Origin: RZYY01 sp036794825
GTDB lineage: Bacteria > Bacteroidota > Bacteroidia > Bacteroidales > 4484-276
Direction: 5' to 3'
Assembly (NCBI GenBank): GCA_036794825.1
Contig: DAIRGA010000029.1
Location: 3,166 to 67,165, forward strand
Length of the DNA stretch: 64,000 bases
A program made the translations under genes and the position numbers. Numbering within the stretch: position 1 is the first letter of the stretch; every line of letters starts with the position of its first letter. Below are positions 18,542 through 26,542 of this stretch, piece after piece. Under the pieces are notes generated by a model. That model was not told where the DNA came from. It saw only the letters and a list, made by a program, of their open reading frames with translations, and searched no databases.

Positions 18542-19408
18542 TTAGGGGTAGCCTGAGCGATTGGCCTTATGGCCTGTGGTGATTATAGGAAGAAACATGT
18601 TCATGTAAGATCGAAAAGAGCGAAAAGAGATTCGATTGAGTCTACTTTCAATGAATTTTAATATATTGATATTTAGCTTTTTACAAGAATTATTTAATTT
18701 GTTTATTTTAATACTGACCATCTCTGAGAAAGGTGTTGAATTCAAATAAAACATGGGACTTTGCTGCTGACGAAACGGATAAAGGGTACCCAATGCAACT
18801 CTTATTGCTGGCTTTGGCTGCACAACATTCACAGGTGTTACCAATACCACTTCAAATACAACTTCCGTAAATTTTTTTCCCATAATCAGTCGCAATATGT
18901 TATCAATGAATACATTACAAAGTTCACAAGTCCTTAAAAACCATCTGGATGCAGCCTGGGATCGAGCAACAATTGCTTCGTTTAGATTCAGCAGATTCTC
19001 CTCAAACAGGAAATTGGATTGCTTTTCATCTGTTGAAGCAATCGAGGAATTGGTTTGAAATGCGTTTCCATCATCTTCCACCAACGCGATTTCGTCCATC
19101 TCGCTGTAGAAAACCTGGAACCATTGCCCCAGTTTGCTATTGATTCTGATGTAGTAGGGGCGAAAAAATTCTGCAATCCTATTCATTGCATAAACTAAGT
19201 AAGGTGTCAGGAATTCAATGAGCATTATCAGTAATTTGTACAAAGTGCTCAGCGCCAGCAGTGTCAGATGCCATAAAACCTTCAGTGTTGTTTTCAGAAA
19301 GGCTAGAACTACAGGACTGTAACGGGTAATGTAAAATGCACTGATCTGCATCCCTTTCAGGGTCAAACCAGCAATTTGTTTCAATAGAATTATAACTGCT
19401 TTTTTCAT
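18542..19408 (-). CDS. Unknown membrane-associated protein
   Basis: I do not recognise this 288-residue protein. The first 90 residues are strongly hydrophobic and basic, with two to three membrane or amphipathic segments (around 3-25, 30-55 and 55-75). The rest is polar, with an acidic serine-rich stretch near 115-135 and a Lys/Asn/Arg-rich C-terminus. The ATG at 19408 is preferred over an upstream TTG at 19468. A -7 box (TATTTTTG, 19528-19535) lies upstream, and beyond it the ACTTAA array. Base composition is visibly more AT-rich than the neighbours. The long open frame and promoter argue that it is real; acquisition by transfer is possible. Confidence 0.6.
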   Translation of the reverse strand: MKKAVIILLKQIAGLTLKGMQISAFYITRYSPVVLAFLKTTLKVLWHLTLLALSTLYKLLIMLIEFLTPYLVYAMNRIAEFFRPYYIRINSKLGQWFQVFYSEMDEIALVEDDGNAFQTNSSIASTDEKQSNFLFEENLLNLNEAIVARSQAASRWFLRTCELCNVFIDNILRLIMGKKFTEVVFEVVLVTPVNVVQPKPAIRVALGTLYPFRQQQSPMFYLNSTPFSEMVSIKINKLNNSCKKLNINILKFIESRLNRISFRSFRSYMNMFLPIITTGHKANRSGYP

Positions 19409-19527
19409 TTTGGATTGATTATTTGGGGATGAGTAATGATTTTTTCGATTAGATGTCAATTTAATCAATTAAGTTTGTTGTTTGCTTAATTTCTTCTACT
19501 GAACTTCAAATGATGAAATTTGTGCGA

Positions 19528-19535
19528 CAAAAATA
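19528..19535 (-). promoter_or_regulatory. -7 promoter box for the unknown membrane protein
   Basis: On the minus strand TATTTTTG, an exact -7 match, with ATTG 21 bases further upstream as a weak -33 element. The leader to 19408 would be about 113 bases. Confidence 0.5.
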
Positions 19536-19578
19536 GTTTATTAAATATCCAGTAATCAATGATTTAACGATAATTAAA

Positions 19579-19707
19579 ACTTAAATTTTACCTTAATCAA
19601 CTCACTTAAGTAACTGAAATCATTAACTTAAAAACTTAAATTAACTTAAATATGTAACTTAAGTATTGACTTAAGTAATTTAAATTAATTACCTTTACCG
19701 CACTTAA
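19579..19707. repeat. Cluster of eight ACTTAA motifs between divergent genes
   Basis: ACTTAA occurs at 19579, 19604, 19626, 19634, 19644, 19657, 19669 and 19702. The copies at 19604, 19657 and 19669 extend to the perfect palindrome ACTTAAGT. The array lies in a 382-base AT-rich gap (19409-19790), upstream of the minus-strand promoter and across the likely plus-strand promoter (TACCTTTA at 19690-19697, one base off consensus). An operator array for a DNA-binding protein is the simplest reading. No protein or RNA gene is seen in this gap. Confidence 0.6.
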
Positions 19708-19790
19708 ATAGTAACAAATCCTTCAAATAATTGACTTTTAATTCGATGATATTCAGGGGTTTGGTGATTAAACTGTAAATTCAGTTACCC

Positions 19791-20945
19791 ATGCGAGGAA
19801 AGTTTTCATTTCTGGGACACGATCTGGAGATCATTCTGAGCCAATCCAGGCAATTACTGCCCGGAATCCGGCGGATGGATGCATTTTACCATGATTCCTC
19901 CACTGAGACTTTTACCGCAGTGACCATTAATCCGGAGGATGATCCCCCGGAACCTTACGAGCTGATGATTGAAGGTAAAGCAGAGCCACTGCTCAAACTT
20001 ATCCATCTGAAAAGCTCTTACAGCTGGTATGCTGATGAAGAGTTGCCCTACAATATCAAAGGCTCCTCCCCGAAGATTCCGGATGTTTTCAGCGAACTGA
20101 ACAAGGTGGTTTTGATGATAAGACTCAGCAATGACGATGGTTCGGCAAGAGATGCACTGGTAATATATTTTCGTGAAAAAATGTCGAATTTCGGGATGAA
20201 TCTTGCTCAGAAAGAGCTAACTGCCGAGCATAAAGAGATTATAGCCCATATGCTGATAAACATGGTTACCACCGTCCGAAACATTGCCAGGCTTGACCGG
20301 ACGGTCTGGAATCCTATAAAAGAAATTATGAAGGAAAACCATTTCAAGATGGATCAAACCACGCGAAAACTTGATGATCTGATGCAACGTTATCAGGAAA
20401 GGCTCGTTGATTCCTGCAACTATTTCCTGTCCAATATTTCGGCAAACGAAGGCAGAAAATATGTTTTTACCGAAGGAGCACTCAGGTTGATAAAGTCTTC
20501 ATCTGTTGAATATTACAAAATTGAAAACGCTATCAAACTGGCCGTACAACTGGCCAACAATTTCCATTCGGACGACGAAGGCCCGCAGATTGAGATTACC
20601 GAGAACTTTCTGAATTTCAATGCCGCGAAACTGGAGGAAGAGAAGAGTGATCTTGCAGATACGGTTTATGAAAAGCCATTTAATTACCTGACCAGCTTAG
20701 AGTTACTTGCTGAAAAAGTGAAAGCTAAAAATTTGCAGGTTAAATCACAAACCGTTGTGGATGAAATGGAAAACCCGGTTAATCCTTCGGCCATAACCTG
20801 GATGGTAAACCACAATATGAAAGCCATCCAGCACCTGTTTAGACTTTATCCCGACAAGTGGCCGATCATCCGGAATGAATTCAAACCGATATTAAGGATA
20901 ATCAAGCAAGCAGATCAGCCGCAACGAATCAAGAGAAGCGAATAA
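19791..20945 (+). CDS. Unknown protein, possibly regulatory
   Basis: This 384-residue cytoplasmic protein is not one I recognise. Residues 1-125 look like a compact alpha/beta domain, perhaps GAF-like (VVLMIRLSNDDG, LVIYFREKMSNFG). The middle is helical with a coiled-coil tendency (about 150-215). Near 225-275, FTEGALRLIKSSS followed by KIENAIKLAVQLANN resembles the lid of sigma-54 activators (usual form LExxIxRAVxLA), yet no Walker A or GAFTGA motif exists. No signal peptide. It is followed after 22 bases by an aminotransferase and preceded by the ACTTAA array. A regulator is a weak inference. Confidence 0.6.
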   Translation: MRGKFSFLGHDLEIILSQSRQLLPGIRRMDAFYHDSSTETFTAVTINPEDDPPEPYELMIEGKAEPLLKLIHLKSSYSWYADEELPYNIKGSSPKIPDVFSELNKVVLMIRLSNDDGSARDALVIYFREKMSNFGMNLAQKELTAEHKEIIAHMLINMVTTVRNIARLDRTVWNPIKEIMKENHFKMDQTTRKLDDLMQRYQERLVDSCNYFLSNISANEGRKYVFTEGALRLIKSSSVEYYKIENAIKLAVQLANNFHSDDEGPQIEITENFLNFNAAKLEEEKSDLADTVYEKPFNYLTSLELLAEKVKAKNLQVKSQTVVDEMENPVNPSAITWMVNHNMKAIQHLFRLYPDKWPIIRNEFKPILRIIKQADQPQRIKRSE

Positions 20946-20967
20946 TTCAGACAAAACAGGATAATAG

Positions 20968-21822
20968 ATGGATAAGCCAGGAAACAAGATTAACCAGATG
21001 TTTGCATGGGAACACATGGTAACAGGCGGCAAGGTTATTGAGTGTAAATCATTTGATTTTGAGCTTCTTAATCAGCATCCATCGGTGTATGAGGTAATTA
21101 GAATTATGGAGTCTGTGCCATTGTTCCTGGAGAATCATCTTGAAAGATTTCATCAATCGCTGCAATTAGCTGGTGTAACATCATCATTTTCAAATACTGA
21201 AATAGCTGCAACAATAAAAATGCTGATCGAGGCTAACCCGCCTGAGTTTGGTAACATAAAACTGCTCTACCCGATTAATCCCGGACAGCAAAATTGTGGA
21301 CTTACAGCATTCTTTATCCCTCATAAATATCCCGAACCTCCAATGTATGAAAATGGGGCTGAGGTAGTTACGTTGATAAAAAGCAGAAACAACCCCAACG
21401 CCAAAATTAGTAACCCGGATCTCAGGCTTCTGGCCGATAAACGGATTGCCAGCGAAAATGTCTTCGAGGTTTTGCTGGTAGACGAAACAGGGAAAATCAC
21501 CGAGTGCAGTCGCTCCAATATCTTTTTCACCGATCAGGAGAAAATTGTGACTTCACCAGGAAGCCTTGTATTGAAGGGAATTACAAGGGATTATATTTTT
21601 AGGATTTGCGAAATGAACAATATCCCTTTGCAGGAGAGGATCATCTATCATGATGAACTTGCGACATTTTCGGCAGCTTTTATTACGGGAACATCTCCGA
21701 AGGTTTTGCCTGTACGCAGAATTGACAACAATTATTATCCTGCTAATAATCCGCTGGTTAACAGGATTATGTATCTCTACAACCATGAAATCGAACTTTA
21801 TCTTGCCTCGAAAAGGCGATAA
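20968..21822 (+). CDS. Class IV PLP-dependent aminotransferase
   Basis: A 284-residue fold-type IV PLP enzyme of the BCAT / D-amino acid aminotransferase / aminodeoxychorismate lyase family. Features are an N-terminal YEVIRIMESVPLFLENHLER segment, a probable PLP lysine at K146 in NAKISNPDLR, then TECSRSNIFF and LVLKGITRDYIF, which bind the cofactor phosphate. The sequence is divergent, and I cannot tell whether it is a transaminase or a PabC-type lyase. It follows the unknown 384-residue gene by 22 bases, probably in the same transcript. No pab or ilv genes are nearby. Confidence 0.85.
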   Translation: MDKPGNKINQMFAWEHMVTGGKVIECKSFDFELLNQHPSVYEVIRIMESVPLFLENHLERFHQSLQLAGVTSSFSNTEIAATIKMLIEANPPEFGNIKLLYPINPGQQNCGLTAFFIPHKYPEPPMYENGAEVVTLIKSRNNPNAKISNPDLRLLADKRIASENVFEVLLVDETGKITECSRSNIFFTDQEKIVTSPGSLVLKGITRDYIFRICEMNNIPLQERIIYHDELATFSAAFITGTSPKVLPVRRIDNNYYPANNPLVNRIMYLYNHEIELYLASKRR

Positions 21823-21899
21823 TCAAGGAAACACACTTAATGCAGGATTCTAAATTTAAAGTCAGGAAAGCTGTGAAAAGGCAGGAGTCCAGGTATTCT

Positions 21900-24311
21900 T
21901 TAGGCTGAGGTTGATTTTTCATCAATGTTTTTGGTATTGGGCAAAAAGAAAGACAATCTTTCGAAAAGTTCAGATATGTCAACCGGTTTGTTGATGCACC
22001 CTGAGAACATTTTTCTAATTTCGGGATCAAGCTTCGGGAAATCAATTGATGCTGTAAAAGCAATAATAGGTATGTCTTTTAGCTCGTCAATAGATTTCAG
22101 CTCTTTCGCAGCTTCGATCCCATTCATAACCGGCATTTTCATATCAGATAAAATGACTGTTGGTTTTACTTCCCTGGCTTTTTTAATCAATTCCTCACCA
22201 TTTTCCACAAGGTGTAACTCAATAGCAGTCTCTTCGAAAAACGAGCTTACCATTTTACGGTTCAGCTCTTCATCATCGGCAACGAGTAAAATTCCGCCGG
22301 TGAAGCTGAAATTCATATCCGGTAATGCAATTCTCTGACTTTTATATTCGGTGGTTTCAGGAACACCTGCCGACAGTCGGTGTAACTGTAAAGTGAATTT
22401 GCTGCCTATTCCCGGCTGGCTTTCGAGCTGTATTTCTCCACCCATGATTTTGGCCAGCTCCTGTGAAATCGCCAGACCAAGACCGGTGCCGCCATAAACT
22501 GACCCGCTTTTTTGCCGGGCCTGATAAAAAGCATCGAAAATATGTTGCTGGTCTTCGGTGCTGATTCCGATGCCAGTATCCTCGACTATGATTTCGATGT
22601 CATACATGCTGGTTGCGTAAACCCTGGGATCGCGTTGGCCCTGATGCACCGTAATTTTGATAAATCCTTCCTGCGTAAACTTCAAAGCGTTACCAACCAG
22701 GTTTACAAGAATCTGCCTGACCATAGTGTGATCCAGGTAAAAATTTTCGGGCAGATTCTTGTCATAGTTTAGAGTGACCTCAATATTTTTGTCTTTTGCC
22801 CTGAGGTTGAAAGAATGCCAGATCTCGGTCACCAGCGACCTGAGGTTAGTATTTATCGGGTTCAGGGTCATTCTACCGGCCTCAATTTTCGACATATCGA
22901 GGATATCGTTGAGCAGCGAGAGCAGGTTATAACTGCTGACTTCAATGGCATCAACGAATTCCAACAATTTGGTATCCTGAACTTTACGTTTTAAATTGCT
23001 ATTAAACCCAATGATGACATTCAATGGCGTTCTTACTTCATGGCTCATATTGGCAAGGAACTGGCTTTTAAACTCAAGTACGCGCTCTATCTCAGCTTTT
23101 GCTTTTGTGAGGTCGCTGTTGGTTTTCTCCAGTTCTTTTTGGGTTAAATCTACTTTTCTTTTCGCCCGCTTTACCTTATTGAATAGGTAGGAAATGAATC
23201 CAAGTGCAGAAAAACCAGCAACAAGTATGGCTATCATAATTCTGTTTGCTCTCTGTTGCCTGAAGTTCTTAAGTTCGGCAATTTCCATCTGCTGGTTCAA
23301 CGCAGCCTCTTTTCTTTCGAAATCAAAGGTAGCCTGCAACTCTTTTATCTCTTTTTCCTTTTCGACCGTAAAAAGCGAGTCCTTGTACAACGAGTTGAGC
23401 TCGAGGTATTTGAAGGCATTTTTATACTCACCGATTTTTGAATAATAATTCGAGTAAATCTCATAAACATTCCGGATTACCCGCAGATTACCATTGGCTT
23501 TTGCCATTTCGAGGCTTTTTTCGATATAAACCATGCCTTCTTCGGGTTTATCCAGGTAAACGATGAGGCAGTTTGCCATATTCAGCAGTAAAACAGCTCT
23601 TTCGTAAGTCGGAAGGTAATCAATGAGCTCGTAAGCGATGTAATAATTTTCAATTGCCTCCTTGTATTTTTGCTGCGCTAGATGGATAGAGCCAAGGTTA
23701 TTGTAAATAATTGAGAGGGCTTTTCTGTCATTTCCGGCCTGGAATACTGGCAAAGCTTTGGACAGATAAGCGAAAGCTGAGTCATGTTCTTTTAGCATAT
23801 GAAGCAGGTAACCATAGTTCATTTCGGCTATTGCAATTTTATTTGGATCGCCGGCTTTGATTTTGAGGTCGAGGGATTTTTTAAAATACTCACGGCTCAT
23901 TTCGTACTCTCCGGTGGTACGGTACAGTATCCCCAAATTATTAAAAAGCTGGTCAATCCTGGGGGTGTCCTGTGCTGTCTCGCTGATGCTCAGAGCGTTA
24001 AGCCAATATCTTGCTGTTACATTGTAATCACCCTGATAATAATAGGTAGTACCCATCACAATGTTGAAAACGCTCTCATGCTTGAATTTTTTTTCTTTTG
24101 CTGCGTATTCTATAGCCTCCTGACAAACAGCCCGGCAGCTGTCGAGGTCTTCTTTCATCAGTTGATCGGTGAGCGCTTTGTAGGTCCAAAGCCGGGTTTC
24201 CGATGAAGATGTATCGCTGTTTATTACCGCCCTGAGACTGTCAATCACCGGATTTGAAAATAGCAGATACCCATTGAATCCAAATACCACAAGAAGGATT
24301 AGTCTTTTCAT
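21900..24311 (-). CDS. TPR-sensor hybrid histidine kinase
   Basis: This 803-residue kinase starts with a signal peptide or anchor (about 1-20) and has about six TPR repeats on the periplasmic side (roughly 40-330). One membrane segment follows near 360-385 (IAILVAGFSALGFISYLF), then a coiled coil, HisKA with H424 in MSHEVRTPLN, HATPase_c with DTGIGI and GGTGLGLAIS, and a receiver with D723 in LSDMKMPVMNG. There is no DNA-binding domain, so output needs a partner. The ATG at 24311 (MKRLILLVVFG) fits the signal peptide better than codons upstream. A -7 box lies at 24425-24432. Confidence 0.92.
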   Translation of the reverse strand: MKRLILLVVFGFNGYLLFSNPVIDSLRAVINSDTSSSETRLWTYKALTDQLMKEDLDSCRAVCQEAIEYAAKEKKFKHESVFNIVMGTTYYYQGDYNVTARYWLNALSISETAQDTPRIDQLFNNLGILYRTTGEYEMSREYFKKSLDLKIKAGDPNKIAIAEMNYGYLLHMLKEHDSAFAYLSKALPVFQAGNDRKALSIIYNNLGSIHLAQQKYKEAIENYYIAYELIDYLPTYERAVLLLNMANCLIVYLDKPEEGMVYIEKSLEMAKANGNLRVIRNVYEIYSNYYSKIGEYKNAFKYLELNSLYKDSLFTVEKEKEIKELQATFDFERKEAALNQQMEIAELKNFRQQRANRIMIAILVAGFSALGFISYLFNKVKRAKRKVDLTQKELEKTNSDLTKAKAEIERVLEFKSQFLANMSHEVRTPLNVIIGFNSNLKRKVQDTKLLEFVDAIEVSSYNLLSLLNDILDMSKIEAGRMTLNPINTNLRSLVTEIWHSFNLRAKDKNIEVTLNYDKNLPENFYLDHTMVRQILVNLVGNALKFTQEGFIKITVHQGQRDPRVYATSMYDIEIIVEDTGIGISTEDQQHIFDAFYQARQKSGSVYGGTGLGLAISQELAKIMGGEIQLESQPGIGSKFTLQLHRLSAGVPETTEYKSQRIALPDMNFSFTGGILLVADDEELNRKMVSSFFEETAIELHLVENGEELIKKAREVKPTVILSDMKMPVMNGIEAAKELKSIDELKDIPIIAFTASIDFPKLDPEIRKMFSGCINKPVDISELFERLSFFLPNTKNIDEKSTSA

Positions 24312-24424
24312 AGTTAATGGTTTAATAACATTTTCCTGCACGTTGACGAACGATTACCTGAAAAAATGACCTGAACCTATCCTACATCAATTTCCTGATT
24401 ATAATCTTCGTTTTCTGAGATTTG

Positions 24425-24432
24425 CAAAAATA
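24425..24432 (-). promoter_or_regulatory. -7 promoter box for the TPR hybrid kinase
   Basis: On the minus strand TATTTTTG, an exact -7 match, about 107 bases before the ATG. The 352-base gap 24312-24663 holds this promoter, the rplM promoter and the rplM leader; an inverted repeat TGACCA/TGGTCA (24537-24557) lies between the two promoters. Confidence 0.45.
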
Positions 24433-24580
24433 GCCAAACTTTTACTGCAGGGCTTCTTCAAATATTGGTTATTCCGAAAATTTCGGAGAAAATCTATCTT
24501 CAGGCATTATCTCATGAAGGTAGGTGCAATTACAATTGACCAAGCTGATGGTGGTCAGAGAAACTTTTTTTGTAGCGATG

Positions 24581-24611
24581 TTTGTTGATAATCAAAAAAA
24601 ATCTACTTTTG
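24581..24611 (+). promoter_or_regulatory. Consensus promoter of the rplM operon
   Basis: TTTG at 24581-24584, 19 bases, then TACTTTTG at 24604-24611. Both elements and the spacing match the Bacteroidota primary sigma consensus exactly; this is the best promoter in the window. Transcription should begin near 24616-24619. Confidence 0.8.
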
Positions 24612-24615
24612 CAGC

Positions 24616-24638
24616 CCGTTTTTGAAACGGTTTTTTTT
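24616..24638 (+). promoter_or_regulatory. Terminator-like hairpin at the 5' end of the rplM mRNA
   Basis: CCGTTT (24616-24621), loop TTG, AAACGG (24625-24630), then eight T residues (24631-24638). It has the form of an intrinsic terminator but lies directly at the predicted transcription start, 26 bases before the L13 start codon. It could be an L13-responsive leader or a 5' stabilising hairpin. Comparative work has, as I recall, proposed r-protein L13 leader RNAs in Bacteroidia; I cannot test whether this belongs to them. Confidence 0.55.
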
Positions 24639-24663
24639 ATGAACAGATTTAACTGATTAATAA

Positions 24664-25119
24664 ATGGATACCTTAAGTTTTAAAACTATCAGCGCTAATA
24701 AAGAGACAGTTACAAAAGAGTGGGTTCTCATTGACGCTGAAAACGAAGTTCTGGGGAGGCTCGCTTCCAAAGTTTCGATGCTTCTTAGGGGCAAACTCAA
24801 GCCAAACTTCACCCCGCACGTAGATTGCGGCGACAACGTGGTTATTATCAATGCTGAAAAAGTAAGACTTACCGGCGCAAAGTGGAATGATAAAGAATAT
24901 ATCACTCACTCAGGATATCCTGGAGGCCAGAAAGTGTTGACCGCCAATCAGGTAAGGTTGCGCAAACCAACAGCGATCATCGAAGATGCCGTAAGGGGTA
25001 TGCTTCCAAAAAACAGACTAGCCAGCCAGCTTTTCGGTAATCTTTACGTTTACGCTGGTCCGGAACATAAGCAGGAAGCGCAAAAGCCAAGGAAAATCAA
25101 CTTAAATGAAATCAAATAA
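24664..25119 (+). CDS. rplM: 50S ribosomal protein L13
   Basis: A 151-residue protein with the conserved L13 features: WVLIDAENEVLGRLASKVS near the start, GDNVVIINAEKV, and VRGMLPKNRLASQLF with LYVYAGPEHKQ in the C-terminal half. It is an early-assembly protein of the large subunit. It starts the ribosomal group rplM-rpsI-rpsB-tsf and is separated from rpsI by only two bases. Its promoter and a 5' hairpin lie directly upstream; L13 is a known autoregulator in other bacteria, so feedback through that leader is plausible. Confidence 0.98.
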   Translation: MDTLSFKTISANKETVTKEWVLIDAENEVLGRLASKVSMLLRGKLKPNFTPHVDCGDNVVIINAEKVRLTGAKWNDKEYITHSGYPGGQKVLTANQVRLRKPTAIIEDAVRGMLPKNRLASQLFGNLYVYAGPEHKQEAQKPRKINLNEIK

Positions 25120-25121
25120 TT

Positions 25122-25508
25122 ATGGAAGTAATTAACGCAGTAGGCAGAAGAAAGACCGCTGTAGCAAGGGTTTTCGTTCAACCAGGCAATGGAAAAATCA
25201 CCGTTAACAAACGCGAGTTTGAAAACTATTTCCCCGTAGAATCACTCCAAAACATTGTACGTCAGCCGCTAACGCTCACCAATAATATTGACAAATTTGA
25301 TATTCTGGTCAATGTTGATGGCGGTGGTTTCAAAGGACAAGCTGAGGCGCTCCGACTTGCCATCTCAAGGGCAATCATCGAAATGTACCCCGAGCACCGT
25401 CCTGTCCTGAAAACCAATGGTTTCCTCAGAAGAGACCCGAGAATGGTGGAAAGGAAAAAGCCCGGTCAGAAAAAGGCCCGTAAAAGATTCCAGTTCAGTA
25501 AACGATAA
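25122..25508 (+). CDS. rpsI: 30S ribosomal protein S9
   Basis: A 128-residue protein with the S9 pattern: NAVGRRKTAVARVFVQPGNG at the start, GGGFKGQAEALRLAISRAI in the middle, and the C-terminal PGQKKARKRFQFSKR. The last residues of S9 reach the P-site tRNA anticodon stem; the canonical SKR ending is intact. It is translationally close to rplM (two-base gap) and is followed by a 106-base spacer with two hairpins before rpsB. Confidence 0.98.
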   Translation: MEVINAVGRRKTAVARVFVQPGNGKITVNKREFENYFPVESLQNIVRQPLTLTNNIDKFDILVNVDGGGFKGQAEALRLAISRAIIEMYPEHRPVLKTNGFLRRDPRMVERKKPGQKKARKRFQFSKR

Positions 25509-25513
25509 TTTCC

Positions 25514-25578
25514 GGATATTAAAGTGTTTAGTATCCAAACTTGTGAGACTTCATCACGCTTTGAACTACTCACAGGTT
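25514..25578 (+). promoter_or_regulatory. Candidate structured leader of rpsB (two hairpins)
   Basis: In the rpsI-rpsB spacer, stem 1 pairs GGATATT (25514-25520) with AGTATCC (25530-25536), seven pairs with one G-U. Stem 2 pairs AACTTGTGAG (25538-25547) with CTCACAGGTT (25569-25578), ten pairs with one G-U and a 21-base loop. Neither stem has a U-tract, so a terminator is unlikely. S2 controls its own operon in other bacteria, so an autoregulatory leader is a reasonable inference. Confidence 0.5.
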
Positions 25579-25614
25579 GCTTAATCGGAATGTAAACATA
25601 AAATCAAAAACTTA

Positions 25615-26517
25615 ATGGCAAGAACAAATTTCGAAGAACTGCTCGATGCTGGTGTGCATTTCGGGCACTTAAAAAGAAAATGGAATCCCAACATGGCTCC
25701 CTATATCTTTATGGAGCGCAATGGAATTCACATTATTGATCTTTACAAAACCGCAGCTAAGATCGAAGAAGCTGCATCGGCGCTCAAACAGATCGCCAAA
25801 TCAGGGAAAAAGGTGCTATTTGTAGCTACTAAAAAGCAGGCAAAAGACATCGTATCAGATAAGGTTAAACGTGTGGGTATGCCCTACGTTACTGAGCGCT
25901 GGCCTGGAGGTATGCTCACCAACTTTGCCACCATTCGCAAAGCAGTTCGTAAAATGACCTCGATTGACTCGATGATGAAGGATCCTTCCTATACCAACAT
26001 TTCGAAAAGAGAGCGTTTACAGATTGCCCGTGAAAGAGCCAAACTGGAAAAGCAACTCGGTAGTATCGCCGATCTTAACCGACTCCCTTCAGCCCTTTTC
26101 ATCATTGATGTGATGAAAGAACACATTGCAGTAGCCGAAGCTAAAAAGCTGAATATTCCTACTTTCGCTATGGTAGATACCAACAGCGATCCCAAACTCG
26201 TAGATTTCCCGATTCCGGCCAACGACGACGCATCCAAATCCATTTCCCTCATCATCGAAATCATGGTAAAAGCCATTGAAGAAGGCCTGATGGAAAGAAA
26301 AGTGGAGAAAGACAAACGTGCAAAAGAGGACGAAGAGGACGCAGCTAACATCAGGACACGTTCGCGCCAGGAACTCGAATCTGAACTGGAAGAGGAAGAA
26401 GATGAAGATGCCCGCGCTCTGAAAAAAGAGGAGATAAGAAGGCTGAAGAGAGAAGAAGAGGACACTGCAGAAAAAGAAAAGAGAGCCCGTAAAGGTGCAG
26501 CTATCAGAAAAAAATAA
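25615..26517 (+). CDS. rpsB: 30S ribosomal protein S2 with charged C-terminal extension
   Basis: The 300-residue protein carries the full S2 core (FEELLDAGVHFGHLKRKWNP, YVTERWPGGMLTNFATI, LFIIDVMKEHIAVAEAKKL, FAMVDTNSDPKLVDFPIPAN). After about residue 225 it has a tail of about 75 residues made almost entirely of Glu, Asp, Lys and Arg (for example ELEEEEDEDARALKKEE), likely a long charged helix. E. coli S2 has 241 residues, so the extension is substantial, though extended S2 occurs in the phylum. It is followed after 25 bases by tsf, the usual order. Confidence 0.97.
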   Translation: MARTNFEELLDAGVHFGHLKRKWNPNMAPYIFMERNGIHIIDLYKTAAKIEEAASALKQIAKSGKKVLFVATKKQAKDIVSDKVKRVGMPYVTERWPGGMLTNFATIRKAVRKMTSIDSMMKDPSYTNISKRERLQIARERAKLEKQLGSIADLNRLPSALFIIDVMKEHIAVAEAKKLNIPTFAMVDTNSDPKLVDFPIPANDDASKSISLIIEIMVKAIEEGLMERKVEKDKRAKEDEEDAANIRTRSRQELESELEEEEDEDARALKKEEIRRLKREEEDTAEKEKRARKGAAIRKK

Positions 26518-26542
26518 TGTAAAACCATAAATCGTAATAAAA

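Noticed and set aside
19579..19707. ACTTAA array as a replication origin
   Set aside because: No DnaA boxes (TTATCCACA-like) and no dnaA, dnaN or gidA nearby.
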